A stretch of DNA of 40,221 nt from Anaerolineae bacterium (GTDB taxonomy: Bacteria; Chloroflexota; Anaerolineae; UBA3071): contig JARYMM010000033.1 of NCBI GenBank assembly GCA_029907105.1, forward strand, positions 1-40,221, read 5' to 3'. Position 1 is the stretch's first letter. Each line of letters opens with the position of its first letter. Of the stretch, positions 31,807 to 40,100 are shown one piece after another. Below the pieces are notes generated by a model. It saw only the letters and a list, made by a program, of their open reading frames with translations. It was not told where the DNA came from and searched no databases. Position numbers and translations under genes: made by a program.

Positions 31807-32451
31807 ATGCGGCAACGACTGCTCGACTTCGTCGAACGCCGGGCCATCGCCTGGACGATCATCGCCTTCAACTTCGTCGGTTTCGTGACCGGCATCATTT
31901 TCTGGTACGGCGGCCACCTGCTGAGCACGGCGAACCGGTGGGTTCTGTGGCCTTTCATTCCAGACTGCCCGCTCTTCGCCGGACTGTTCATCATTGCCTT
32001 CCTGGGGCTGCGGCGCGGGCATGACTGGCGGCTGTTCTACACCCTCACCGCCTTCGGCCTGATCAAGTACGGCGTGTGGACGGTGGTCTACACTCTCGTC
32101 TATTGGTGGGGCGGCGGAGCGCTGGAGCCGATGAGTTTGACCATGGGCCTCACCCACGTGGGTATGATCCTCGAGGGCGTGTATGTGAGCTACCGTATCA
32201 TCTCACCCAGGGCCAGGGCGATGCGGACAGCCGGCTTCCGCCAGCGGGACGTGCTCATCGCCTTCGGCTGGTTCCTGCTCAGCGATTTCGTGGACTACGG
32301 GCTGGGACAATACCCTCGTTTCGACACCAGCATGGTGTCCCTCCCGCTGATCCAGTGGCACACCATCTTCATGACCTTCGCACTGGCGGCGGCTTATCTG
32401 GCTCTGAGCAGGCAACATGGCCCAGAAGCGAAAAAGGAGAGGATCCGATGA
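31807..32451 (+). CDS. DUF1405 family membrane protein
   Basis: 214 residues with five or six membrane helices. AFNFVGFVTGIIFWYGGHLL and WPFIPDCPLFAGLF followed by FGLIKYGVWTVVYTLVYWWGGG match the DUF1405 (YpjA-like) family, which has no established function. AGGAAAGG precedes the ATG. The stop overlaps the next ATG (ATGA at 32448-32451). Confidence 0.87.
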   Translation: MRQRLLDFVERRAIAWTIIAFNFVGFVTGIIFWYGGHLLSTANRWVLWPFIPDCPLFAGLFIIAFLGLRRGHDWRLFYTLTAFGLIKYGVWTVVYTLVYWWGGGALEPMSLTMGLTHVGMILEGVYVSYRIISPRARAMRTAGFRQRDVLIAFGWFLLSDFVDYGLGQYPRFDTSMVSLPLIQWHTIFMTFALAAAYLALSRQHGPEAKKERIR

Positions 32452-33749
32452 CGAACACTAACGAGGTACTGCTACAGTGGTCCGGCATGCCCTTGGAAGC
32501 CCTGGAGGCGCAACTGGAAGGGCCGCAACGGGCAACCCTGGAAGCCCTTTTCGGCGCCCAGGAAGTGGAAGAGATGCGCGCCGCGGTGGCCGCACCGCCC
32601 GCCCGCACCGCGGGCGAGCGGCCCAACATCGTGCTCCTCCCCGGCATCATGGGCTCGCTGCTGCAAAGTGTGGAGGGGATCGTGGACCTGCTGTGGGTCA
32701 ACCCCCTCGTCTTCGCCCGCGGCCTGGTCAACCGCCTGGAGCTGGCAGAGGACGGGGAGAGCAACGCCGACCCGCGGGTGAAAGTCGTGGCCACGGGCCT
32801 GGAACTGGTCTCCTACGCCAAAGCCGCACTGACCCTGCGCAAGCAGGCGCACCTCTTCCTCTTCCCCTACGACTGGCGGCTGGACGTCCGCGTCTCGGCA
32901 GGCGCGCTGCGCCAGGCCCTGAACCGCTGGGCGGCGGCCGACAAGGGACGCCGTTTCACCCTCGTCGGCCACAGCATGGGCGGCCTGGTCAGCCGCACCT
33001 ACCTGGCCCTGTTCCCCGAGGAGGCGGAACAACTGGTGGAGCGGGTGATCCTGCTGGGCAGCCCGGCCTACGGGGCGACGAACGCCGTGGAGACACTGGC
33101 CAGGGGCAACGACCTGATGCAGTTGGCTCACAAGCTCAACTCCGGCAACCAGGGCGAACGGCTGGTGCGGGCCATCACCGCCCTGTACCAGCTCCTGCCG
33201 CCACCGCGCGAGCTGTTCCCTGCCGACAGGCCCTACCCCTGCGACTTTGACCTCTACGATGCCGCTGCCTGGCAGAGGCCGGGAATCCGCCAGAACGGGC
33301 TGAACCGCAGCAAGGCCCTGCACCACCTGCTGGCCCGTGCGGACCCGCAGGTGGAGACCATCCAGATCGCCGGCTACAACCTGGCCACGCTGGTGGGACT
33401 GCATGGCACGCCTGACGCCCTGCAACCGGCGGTGGTGGCCCAGGGAGCCAACAGCGGTGACGGCACCGTGCCCCTCTGGTCGGCCGCCTTGCCCGGAGCG
33501 ACGATGTACTACGTCCGCCTGCCGCACGACAGGCTGCAGCGAGACCCACAGGTTCTGCAGGCCGTGCTCGACCTGGCCCACGGCGGCAAGGCGGACCTTC
33601 CGCAAAAGATGGAACCCGGCCGCGGCCCTGTCATCGCTGCCCGCCCGACCATCACCGACCCCGATGCCGAGGCGGCGCGGCTGCGGGAAGCCATCGAGGC
33701 TGGCCGCGTCACCGCCGACGACGTGGCGCTGCTTCGCCTGGCCTTTTGA
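32448..33749 (+). CDS. Lecithin:cholesterol acyltransferase-like alpha/beta hydrolase
   Basis: 433 residues. IVLLPGIMGSLLQ (about 62), the nucleophile elbow VGHSMGGLVSRTYL with Ser near 176, GDGTVPLWS (likely Asp) and LPHDRLQRD (likely His) form the LCAT/PF02450 layout. It should act as a phospholipase or acyltransferase. There is no signal peptide, so it appears to be cytoplasmic or membrane-associated. AAGGAGAGG lies 5 bases ahead of ATG 32448; the longer frame upstream overlaps DUF1405 and is a shadow. Four-base coupling with the previous gene suggests joint expression. Confidence 0.88.
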   Translation: MTNTNEVLLQWSGMPLEALEAQLEGPQRATLEALFGAQEVEEMRAAVAAPPARTAGERPNIVLLPGIMGSLLQSVEGIVDLLWVNPLVFARGLVNRLELAEDGESNADPRVKVVATGLELVSYAKAALTLRKQAHLFLFPYDWRLDVRVSAGALRQALNRWAAADKGRRFTLVGHSMGGLVSRTYLALFPEEAEQLVERVILLGSPAYGATNAVETLARGNDLMQLAHKLNSGNQGERLVRAITALYQLLPPPRELFPADRPYPCDFDLYDAAAWQRPGIRQNGLNRSKALHHLLARADPQVETIQIAGYNLATLVGLHGTPDALQPAVVAQGANSGDGTVPLWSAALPGATMYYVRLPHDRLQRDPQVLQAVLDLAHGGKADLPQKMEPGRGPVIAARPTITDPDAEAARLREAIEAGRVTADDVALLRLAF

Positions 33750-33770
33750 ACCTCGACGAAAGGGAGCACC

Positions 33771-34580
33771 ATGAAGTTGAGCATCGTGCTATCCACGCAG
33801 CCGGCACAATTCGACGCCGTGGCTTTCAAGGGCGACTTCGAGTGCCATGTGGCGCGCATCGCCGAGCTGGGCTACGACGGGGTGGAGCTGGCCATCCGCG
33901 AGCCGAAACGGCTGGATGGCAACCAGGTAGTGCGCGTGCTGGAACGCTATGGGCTGCAGGTTCCGGCCATCGGCACGGGGCAGGCGTGGGGGGAAGAGGG
34001 GCTTTCTTTCACCGATCCCAATCCCGAGGTGCGGGCAGCAGCCGTGCAGCGGGTAAAGGAGCACGTGCCCTTCGCCGCCCGCCTGGGAGCGCAGATCATC
34101 ATCGGCCTCTTGCGGGGCATGGTCAAGCCCGGCGTGAGCCACGAACAGGCCATGCGCTGGCTGATCGAGGCGCTAAGGGAGTGCTGTGAAGCGGCCGCGT
34201 CGGCAGGCGTGCGGCTCTGCCTGGAACCCATCAACCGCTACGAGACGACTCTGGTCAACACCGTAGCTCAGGGGCTGGAGCTGATCGCCGCGGTGGGGGC
34301 GGATAACCTGGGGTTGCTGCTGGATACGTTTCACATGAACATCGAGGAGCCGACGATGGAGACCAGCCTGCGAGCGGCCGGCGTCCGGCTCTTCCACTTC
34401 CATGTGGCCGATTCCAACCGCTGGTACCCCGGTGCCGGGCATATTGACTTCGCTCACCTGCTCACCGTCTTGCAAGACATGGGCTACGCCGGCTGGGTGT
34501 CGGGGGAGTTCATGCCCCAGCCCGATGGCGATACGGCGGCAAGGGAGGCGATCAGGCATCTGCGCGGGTGGGGATACTAG
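33771..34580 (+). CDS. Sugar epimerase/isomerase TIM barrel, IolO-like
   Basis: 269 residues of the xylose-isomerase-like TIM barrel fold. MKLSIVLSTQPAQFDAVAFKGD, AIGTGQAWGEEGLSFTDPN, LEPINRYETTLVNT (metal-binding Glu), LDTFHMNIEE, FHVADSNRWYPGAGH and SGEFMPQP closely resemble my recall of the Thermotoga 5-keto-L-gluconate epimerase. Exact sugar is uncertain. It ends the long plus-strand gene run. The stop (34578-34580) is next to a palindromic repeat. Confidence 0.87.
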   Translation: MKLSIVLSTQPAQFDAVAFKGDFECHVARIAELGYDGVELAIREPKRLDGNQVVRVLERYGLQVPAIGTGQAWGEEGLSFTDPNPEVRAAAVQRVKEHVPFAARLGAQIIIGLLRGMVKPGVSHEQAMRWLIEALRECCEAAASAGVRLCLEPINRYETTLVNTVAQGLELIAAVGADNLGLLLDTFHMNIEEPTMETSLRAAGVRLFHFHVADSNRWYPGAGHIDFAHLLTVLQDMGYAGWVSGEFMPQPDGDTAAREAIRHLRGWGY

Positions 34581-34582
34581 GG

Positions 34583-34650
34583 AAACGTGATGCGTGATCC
34601 GTGATCCGTGACGGTACGTCTCACTCGTCACGCATCACGGATCACGTTTC
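34583..34650. repeat. GTGATCCGTGATGCG-type palindrome between convergent genes
   Basis: AAACGTGATGCGTGATCC... at the left and GTCACGCATCACGGATCACGTTT-like complement at the right (imperfect arms of about 24 bases, one extra unit at the left). It supplies the last codons (KKRDP) and stop of the pdxA-like gene and could act as a bidirectional terminator. Confidence 0.75.
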
Positions 34651-35675
34651 TTATGGGAGCTGACTTCTTCGACTTTGCCAACAGCCAGGCGAGCGGCTAA
34701 CTTTATCGCTTCGACCATGCTGCGCGGGTCGGCCACGCCCTGCCAGGCGATGTCGAAGGCCGTGCCGTGATCCACCGACGTGCGCACGATGGGCAGCCCC
34801 AGGGTCACGGCCACGCTCTCCTCGAAGCCATGCACCTTGATGGGGATGTGCCCCTGGTCGTGGTACATGGCCACCACGACGTCGAACTCGTCGTGCAGGG
34901 CACGGACGAAGATGGAATCGGCGGGGAAGGGCCCGCGGGCGTCAATGCCTCGCTCCTGCGCCGCCTGTACCGCCGGGGCGATGGCCGTGATCTCCTCGTC
35001 GCCGATCAGCCCGCCATCGCCGCCATGTGGGTTCAGCGCTGCCACTCCCAGGCGGGGCCGCTCCATGCCCCAGGCGCGCAACCCCTCGGCGGTGATCTCG
35101 ATGGTCTCCAGCACCTGTTCGGTGGTGATGTGCGCCGCCACCTCGCGCAGGGGCAGGTGGCGGGTGACGTGTACCACGCGCAGCGGCCCGCTGGCCAGCA
35201 TGGTCGTGCAACGGGGTGTCCCCGTGAGCTCGGCCAGGATCTCCGTGTGGCCGATGAAGTCGTAGCCGCCGAGGCGCATGGCCTCTTTGTTCAGCGGCGC
35301 CGTGGCGATGGCCTGCACCTGGCCGGCCAGCGCCAGCTCTGTGGCTTTTATGACGTACTCCGTGGCCGCCCGGCCCGCTTCGGCGCCGACGGTTCCCGGT
35401 TGCACGCGGCTCCAGTCCACGTTGTGCAGGTCGAGGAGTTCGACCTCCGGCGGAGTGAAGCGAGCCTGCGTCACATCGGACAGGAGACGCAGATCCATTG
35501 CCACGCCCAGCAGCTTCAACGCCCGCTTCAGCACGCCGGAATCGCCCACCACCAGCGGGCGGCAACATTCGTGGACGATATCGTGGCACAGGGCCTTGAT
35601 GACGATCTCCGGCCCCACGCCAGCGGGGTCCCCCATGGTGATGGCCACGATGGGCCGGTCATTTGTCTGTGGCAT
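34635..35675 (-). CDS. pdxA: 4-hydroxythreonine-4-phosphate dehydrogenase family (PdxA/PdxA2)
   Basis: 346 residues. ITMGDPAGVGPEI (about 12-24), TAPLNKEAM, FIGHTEILAE, ALNPHGGDGGLIGDEE, MYHDQGHIPIKV and TSVDHGTAFDIAWQG are the standard blocks, with the three zinc-binding His and the NAD(P) site. PdxA makes the pyridoxal phosphate precursor; PdxA2 paralogues oxidise D-threonate/D-erythronate 4-phosphate. Closeness to an IolO-like gene hints at sugar-acid catabolism, but no DUF1537-type kinase is here, so the choice stays open. The C-terminus is repeat-derived. Confidence 0.9.
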   Translation of the reverse strand: MPQTNDRPIVAITMGDPAGVGPEIVIKALCHDIVHECCRPLVVGDSGVLKRALKLLGVAMDLRLLSDVTQARFTPPEVELLDLHNVDWSRVQPGTVGAEAGRAATEYVIKATELALAGQVQAIATAPLNKEAMRLGGYDFIGHTEILAELTGTPRCTTMLASGPLRVVHVTRHLPLREVAAHITTEQVLETIEITAEGLRAWGMERPRLGVAALNPHGGDGGLIGDEEITAIAPAVQAAQERGIDARGPFPADSIFVRALHDEFDVVVAMYHDQGHIPIKVHGFEESVAVTLGLPIVRTSVDHGTAFDIAWQGVADPRSMVEAIKLAARLAVGKVEEVSSHKKRDP

Positions 35676-35723
35676 GGTGCCCCCTTATCCTCCCCGCCAT
35701 CTGTCTGCTGAGCCTGGCCTCAC

Positions 35724-35879
35724 GTAACTACCTACCCTGTCACTGCGAGCGAAGCGCAGCAATCCCCACCCCTGCCCTCCCCGTCGACGGGGAGGGTGAG
35801 GGAGGGGCCCCTTCGGGGCTCGCAATGACGCCAGCCCACCGCTATATCTCACGTTGCAAGGCCGAAGGTAGGCAGTTAC
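35724..35879 (+). repeat. MITE-like repeat copy C with nested insertion
   Basis: It has the same ends as copy A (GTAACTACCTACC and GGTAGGCAGTTAC). Its middle holds CCCTCCCCGTCGACGGGGAG, a palindrome absent from copy A at that place. Both copies share the GCTATATCTCACGTTGCAAG 3' part. Confidence 0.85.
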
Positions 35880-35930
35880 GGCCTCACACGCATTATAACA
35901 TGTTTTCTGCAAACTGGCAATGCCCTTCGC

Positions 35931-35958
35931 GTTGTGGCTTGCGCCCAATCGCTGCGCA
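35931..35958 (+). repeat. 28-bp repeat, copy 2
   Basis: GTTGTGGCTTGCGCCCAATC followed by GCTGCGCA is identical to the reverse complement of 10718-10745. Confidence 0.85.
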
Positions 35959-35985
35959 CGCCCGAGGCATAGGCTTCCATCGCCT

Positions 35986-36038
35986 GGGGAAAACTCTGGG
36001 GAAAGGCAGGGGGAAAGCGGGGAAACAGGTGCGGAAAA
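35986..36038 (+). repeat. GGGGAAA iteron-like array
   Basis: GGGGAAAA (35986), GGGGAAA (35998), GGGGAAA (36010), GGGGAAA (36019) and GCGGAAAA (36031) recur at about 9-12 base spacing, roughly one helical turn. It may be an array of protein sites or chance low-complexity sequence. Confidence 0.45.
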
Positions 36039-36451
36039 CTGGCGTCGGCCTGCGGAATCTTCGGGATAAGTTGTGGAAATCAGCCGGGCGGAGGTTCTCC
36101 TCGCTGCGGCTCGAGAACGCGCTTCCACGTGCCTGAGCCGCAACAGGTTGTGGGGCAGTGATCGGAGCACACAACCGCTAGACTCGGCCGTCATCAGCCG
36201 GGCCTCCGCCCCTCTCCCCCACTTTCCCCAGACAATCCCCACAGCAGGTGGCGGTGCTGCAACCATGAGCATACCGTATACAGGGGCAGGAATGTCGCGA
36301 TGGACTACAGGTCGTGGTCACAGGCCTTTTGTCCCCCTCTCTGGGCGTTTCTCTCCCCGCTCTCCCCCGTCCTACGACGACTGCTATATATCATTGATTA
36401 GAAGATAGAACGAAAGATCCAACACACGACGCGCGAGCGGACAGACGGCAA

Positions 36452-36480
36452 TTGCCTTGAACGGCATTTCGGGGTATACT
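36452..36480 (+). promoter_or_regulatory. Possible promoter of carD
   Basis: TTGCCT (36452-36457) and TATACT (36475-36480) with a 17-base spacer, leaving an untranslated leader of about 150 bases before ATG 36638. Confidence 0.55.
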
Positions 36481-36637
36481 TGCTTATGCGGGATGCTTCT
36501 GATAGCATTGCCGTGAGCGATTCGAACATTGATGGCAATCGAGGGCCAGCGGTCACGATGGGCTGACAATGCTCGTATATCCAGTGAGTTGCTTGCTGGA
36601 CATGTTGGTTGGTCAGGCAACGAGCAAGGGGGAGGTC

Positions 36638-37132
36638 ATGCAATTCTCTGTCGGCGACAAGGTGATGTATCCCCACCGGGGTGCGGGTATCATCACGGGA
36701 ATAGAACATGGGGAGCTGGTGGACGGATTTGAGCACTACTATGTGATCGAGATAGAGAGCCAGCGTCTGACTTTGCGTGTGCCCATGCGCATGGTGGAGG
36801 AATTGGGCGTGCGGCGGGTCATGCCTGCTACAAGCCTCGATGAGGTGTGGGCTACACTGAGCAGGCGACCGCGTCCCCTGGCCGATGACTTCAAAGAACG
36901 ACAGGAACACATCAGGGCCAAGCTGCGTTCGGGCGATCCGGTGAAGGTCGCCCAGGCGGTGCGCGACCTGAGCTGGCGTGAGCAGCAATCCTACCTGACC
37001 AAGGCCGATGCGGAGCTGCTGGCTCAAGGGCTGGAGCTTCTAATAGCCGAGATCGCCGCGGTCATGGATAAGGACATCGGCGAAGTGGAGTCAATGGTCA
37101 ACTCGGCGCTTTCTCGCCATGTCGTGGCGTGA
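36638..37132 (+). CDS. CarD-like RNA polymerase-interacting regulator
   Basis: 164 residues. N-terminal FSVGDKVMYPHRGAGIITGI and the following beta-rich RNAP-interaction part, then a helical C-terminus (LTKADAELLAQGLELLIAEI), fit the CarD/CdnL/TRCF-type regulator family, which stabilises open complexes at promoters. GGGGGAGG just before ATG 36638 fixes the start; the longer frame from 36569 is not needed. It is followed four bases after its stop by the secreted multidomain gene. Confidence 0.92.
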   Translation: MQFSVGDKVMYPHRGAGIITGIEHGELVDGFEHYYVIEIESQRLTLRVPMRMVEELGVRRVMPATSLDEVWATLSRRPRPLADDFKERQEHIRAKLRSGDPVKVAQAVRDLSWREQQSYLTKADAELLAQGLELLIAEIAAVMDKDIGEVESMVNSALSRHVVA

Positions 37133-37136
37133 CGGA

Positions 37137-40100
37137 ATGACTGAGCGGAGCACGCGAACAACCTTCCTTGGGCCAGGCATCGTCCTGGCACTGGTTGTCT
37201 TCTGTCTCGTTGTCCCACCCCTGAGCAGCGGGCTGGTCGGCATAGAGAGAGTGCCGGCCCGGCCCGCCGGCTTCTCGGCCCCTTCTTCACCGCCCCGGGC
37301 CCAGACATCCCATGCCATGGCCGCTCCGGCGCGGCGGCTGCCCGATGCCCCCTACCCCGGCGTCTACGCCTTCAACGACAAGGTGCACCTCGACCCCACC
37401 GTTTATCCCGTCTACGGCGGACACAAGCTGTTCCAGTGGTACGCCGTGGAGCCCTGGGCCGACGACGAGTATCGCTGGGGTGTCATCGAAGACTGGATTG
37501 TGGCCGACAACGCGCTGGGCAAACCCGTGGGCATCGGCATCAACAGCTACGATGGCACTGGCGCCGGCGGCGACCTGACCCCGCCCTGGGTCTACGAAGC
37601 GGCACCCGACGCCGAACTCCTCTGTCACCAGGAATGGCCCATCCCCAAATACTGGCATCCTGCCTGGCTGGCCGCCTGGGCGGACCTGATCCGCGACTTC
37701 GGCGCCCGCTACGACGGCGACCCCCGCCTGGCCTGGGTGGTCATCAGCACCGGCATGTACGGCGAGAATTGGCCGGCCAGCGACTACTGGCATGGCGATT
37801 GTCTGGAGGAAGCGGGCCTCACCTCTGAACTGTGGTTGGAGACGATGAAGCGCATCGTGGACATCTACGCCGCGGCGTTTCCCCACACCACCCTGCTCTT
37901 GCAGTTTGCTCCCTACTACAAATCGCCCATCGAACGGCGGGAGATCACTGCCTATGCTGCCGGCAAGGGCATCGGCCTCAAGCATAACGGCCTCTGGCCC
38001 GATACCAACGGGGCCGTCGTTGACGACCCGAGCAAAAGTTACTACCAGGCCGGGCAGTATGACCCCTTCTTCCTCTGGGGAGACCAGGTGCCCACCGGCT
38101 GGGAGGGGCAGGAGTACCAGCTCACGGGGGATGTGGGCACCCTGTGGGGCATCTACAACGGCCTGAACAAGCATCCCGACTACCTCCTGCTCGGCGAGGA
38201 GATCACCACCAACCCCAGCCGTCGCCCCATGATCGAGTTCGCCCAGACCTACCTGGGGCGGACCATCGAGGACACGCCTGCGGTTTGGGTGGCCTTGCGC
38301 GAGCACGACCCGAACTGGCAAGGCCAGGCAGAATGGTTCCCGCAGCGCGGCAACTACGATTTCTGGCTCTACCAGTTGGACGACGCCCCCGGTGGCCGCA
38401 CCGTGCCCGAATGGGGGGTCAGTGCCTATCCGGAGGGCCGCTGGACGCGGCGCACAGACCAAAGCCGGGGGCAGCGCTACATGGTGTTCGATGTGGACGA
38501 TGCCTACTTCTACGACGGCGGCGATGGCAGCGGCGCACGGGTCAACGTCACCTACTATGACCAGGGCTGGGGAAGCTGGCGGCTGCAGTACGATGCCTTC
38601 GATGACCCTTACCGTACTGCCGGAGTGGTGCAGAAGACCAACAGCGGCCGCTGGCTGACGGCCTCGTTCACCCTGGCTGACGCCCGCTTCGCCGACCGCC
38701 AGGCGGGCGGCGGCGACTTTCGCCTCGACTGCCTGGGCGATGGGGACGAGTATTTCCACTTTGTCCAGGTGATCAAGCTGCCCGAACGTCCGGCACCTCC
38801 ACCTGAAGCTGTGCCCACGGGCTCGCCGCCAGGGCTGCCGCCCACACTGACCCCCACACCGCCGGCGGAGAGCGTTACTTTGCAGCAAGGAGTGGCCGGC
38901 TACACGGGCACGGCTGATGTCACCATCAGCCGCTGGTCTCCGGGCACGCCTAATCCCAACGATGCCCTGCTCCGCCTGCGCTCCAGCCGCGACGACCCCT
39001 TCACCACCATCTACGACGTCTACAGCATCCTGATCCGTTTTGACCTGAGCCATCTGCCTTCCGGCATGGTGGTGCAGGATGCCCGGCTGCGCCTGTATGC
39101 TGTGGATCGCACTCTGGAGGACCGCCTGCGCATCAGCGCCTACGAGCTGTTGCGGCCCTGGAACGAGGCGCAGGCCACATGGAACCAGCCGCTGGCCGGG
39201 CAGTGGTGGGTCGAACCTGGGGCCAACGGCGAGGGCAGCGATCGCGCCGCCCGCCGCACCGACATCGAGTTGCTGTATGAGCTGAACCTGTGGTATGAGT
39301 TCGAGCTTACGCCGTTGGTGCAGCGTTGGCTGGATGATCCGGGCAGCAATTACGGCGTGTTGCTGCGTGACATCAACGTCAAGAACCTGAGCTACAGCCT
39401 GGCCAGCAGCGAGTACCCGCAGGTGCCGTTTCGGCCGCAGTTAGTGATCGTCTACACGCGGCCGGGTTGGACGACGCCGACGCCCACGCCGACGGAAACG
39501 CCCACCCCCACGATCAGTCCCACGCCCACGACGACGCCATCGCCGCCGCCGACGACCGGCCACGTGTACGGCCTCGTGTTCGATGATCTGGACGAGAACG
39601 GATGGCATGGCGAGGGGGAACCGCCTGTTGCCGGTGCGGTGGTGGAGTTGCTGAGGGGGACGACGGTGGTCAGGTCGCAGACCACCCTGGCCGATGGGTG
39701 GTACGACTTCACAGCCATCGAGCCGGGGACCTACCTTTTGCGGGAGACAGACCCGCCGGGGTATGGTTCCATCACGCCTAACGAACTGCCTTTCCAGGTC
39801 GCTGCTGGCACGGAGTTGCGGTGGGACTTTGCTGACCGTCGCCTCATGCCTACAGCCACACCCACGGCCACGCCCACCCCAACTCCGACGCCCACGGCGA
39901 CGCCGACGGATACGCCGACGCCTACAGCGACAGCCACGCCCACGTCAACTCCGACGCCCACGGCCACGCCGACGGCCACATCTACGCCAACGGCCACGCC
40001 GACAGCCACATCTACGCCCACGGCGACCTGTACGCCGACGGCTACAGCGACAGCCACGCCGACGGCCACAGCGATAGCCACGCCCACCCCAACTCCGACG

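Larger units (their letters stand above)
35880..36451. other. Non-coding region upstream of carD
   Basis: About 960 bases separate the pdxA-like start from carD. Besides the MITE-like copy C, it contains a 28-bp repeat (35931-35958), a run of GGGGAAA-type motifs (35986-36038), and otherwise no recognisable gene. The short open frames in it (for example 36073-36408) are Arg/Ser-rich and without ribosome sites; I see no coding evidence. Confidence 0.6.

Noticed and set aside
36073-36408. Small plus-strand gene upstream of carD
   Set aside because: Ser/Arg/Pro-rich translation, no ribosome site and no recognisable motif.
35880-36420. Replication origin
   Set aside because: TTGTGG-like motifs and a few AT-rich spots exist, but no cluster of TTATCCACA boxes and no dnaA or dnaN nearby.
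37287-39053. Minus-strand 588-codon open frame
   Set aside because: It is the antisense of the secreted multidomain protein, has Val/Gly/Gln-rich composition and no ribosome site; the plus-strand frame has recognisable domains.
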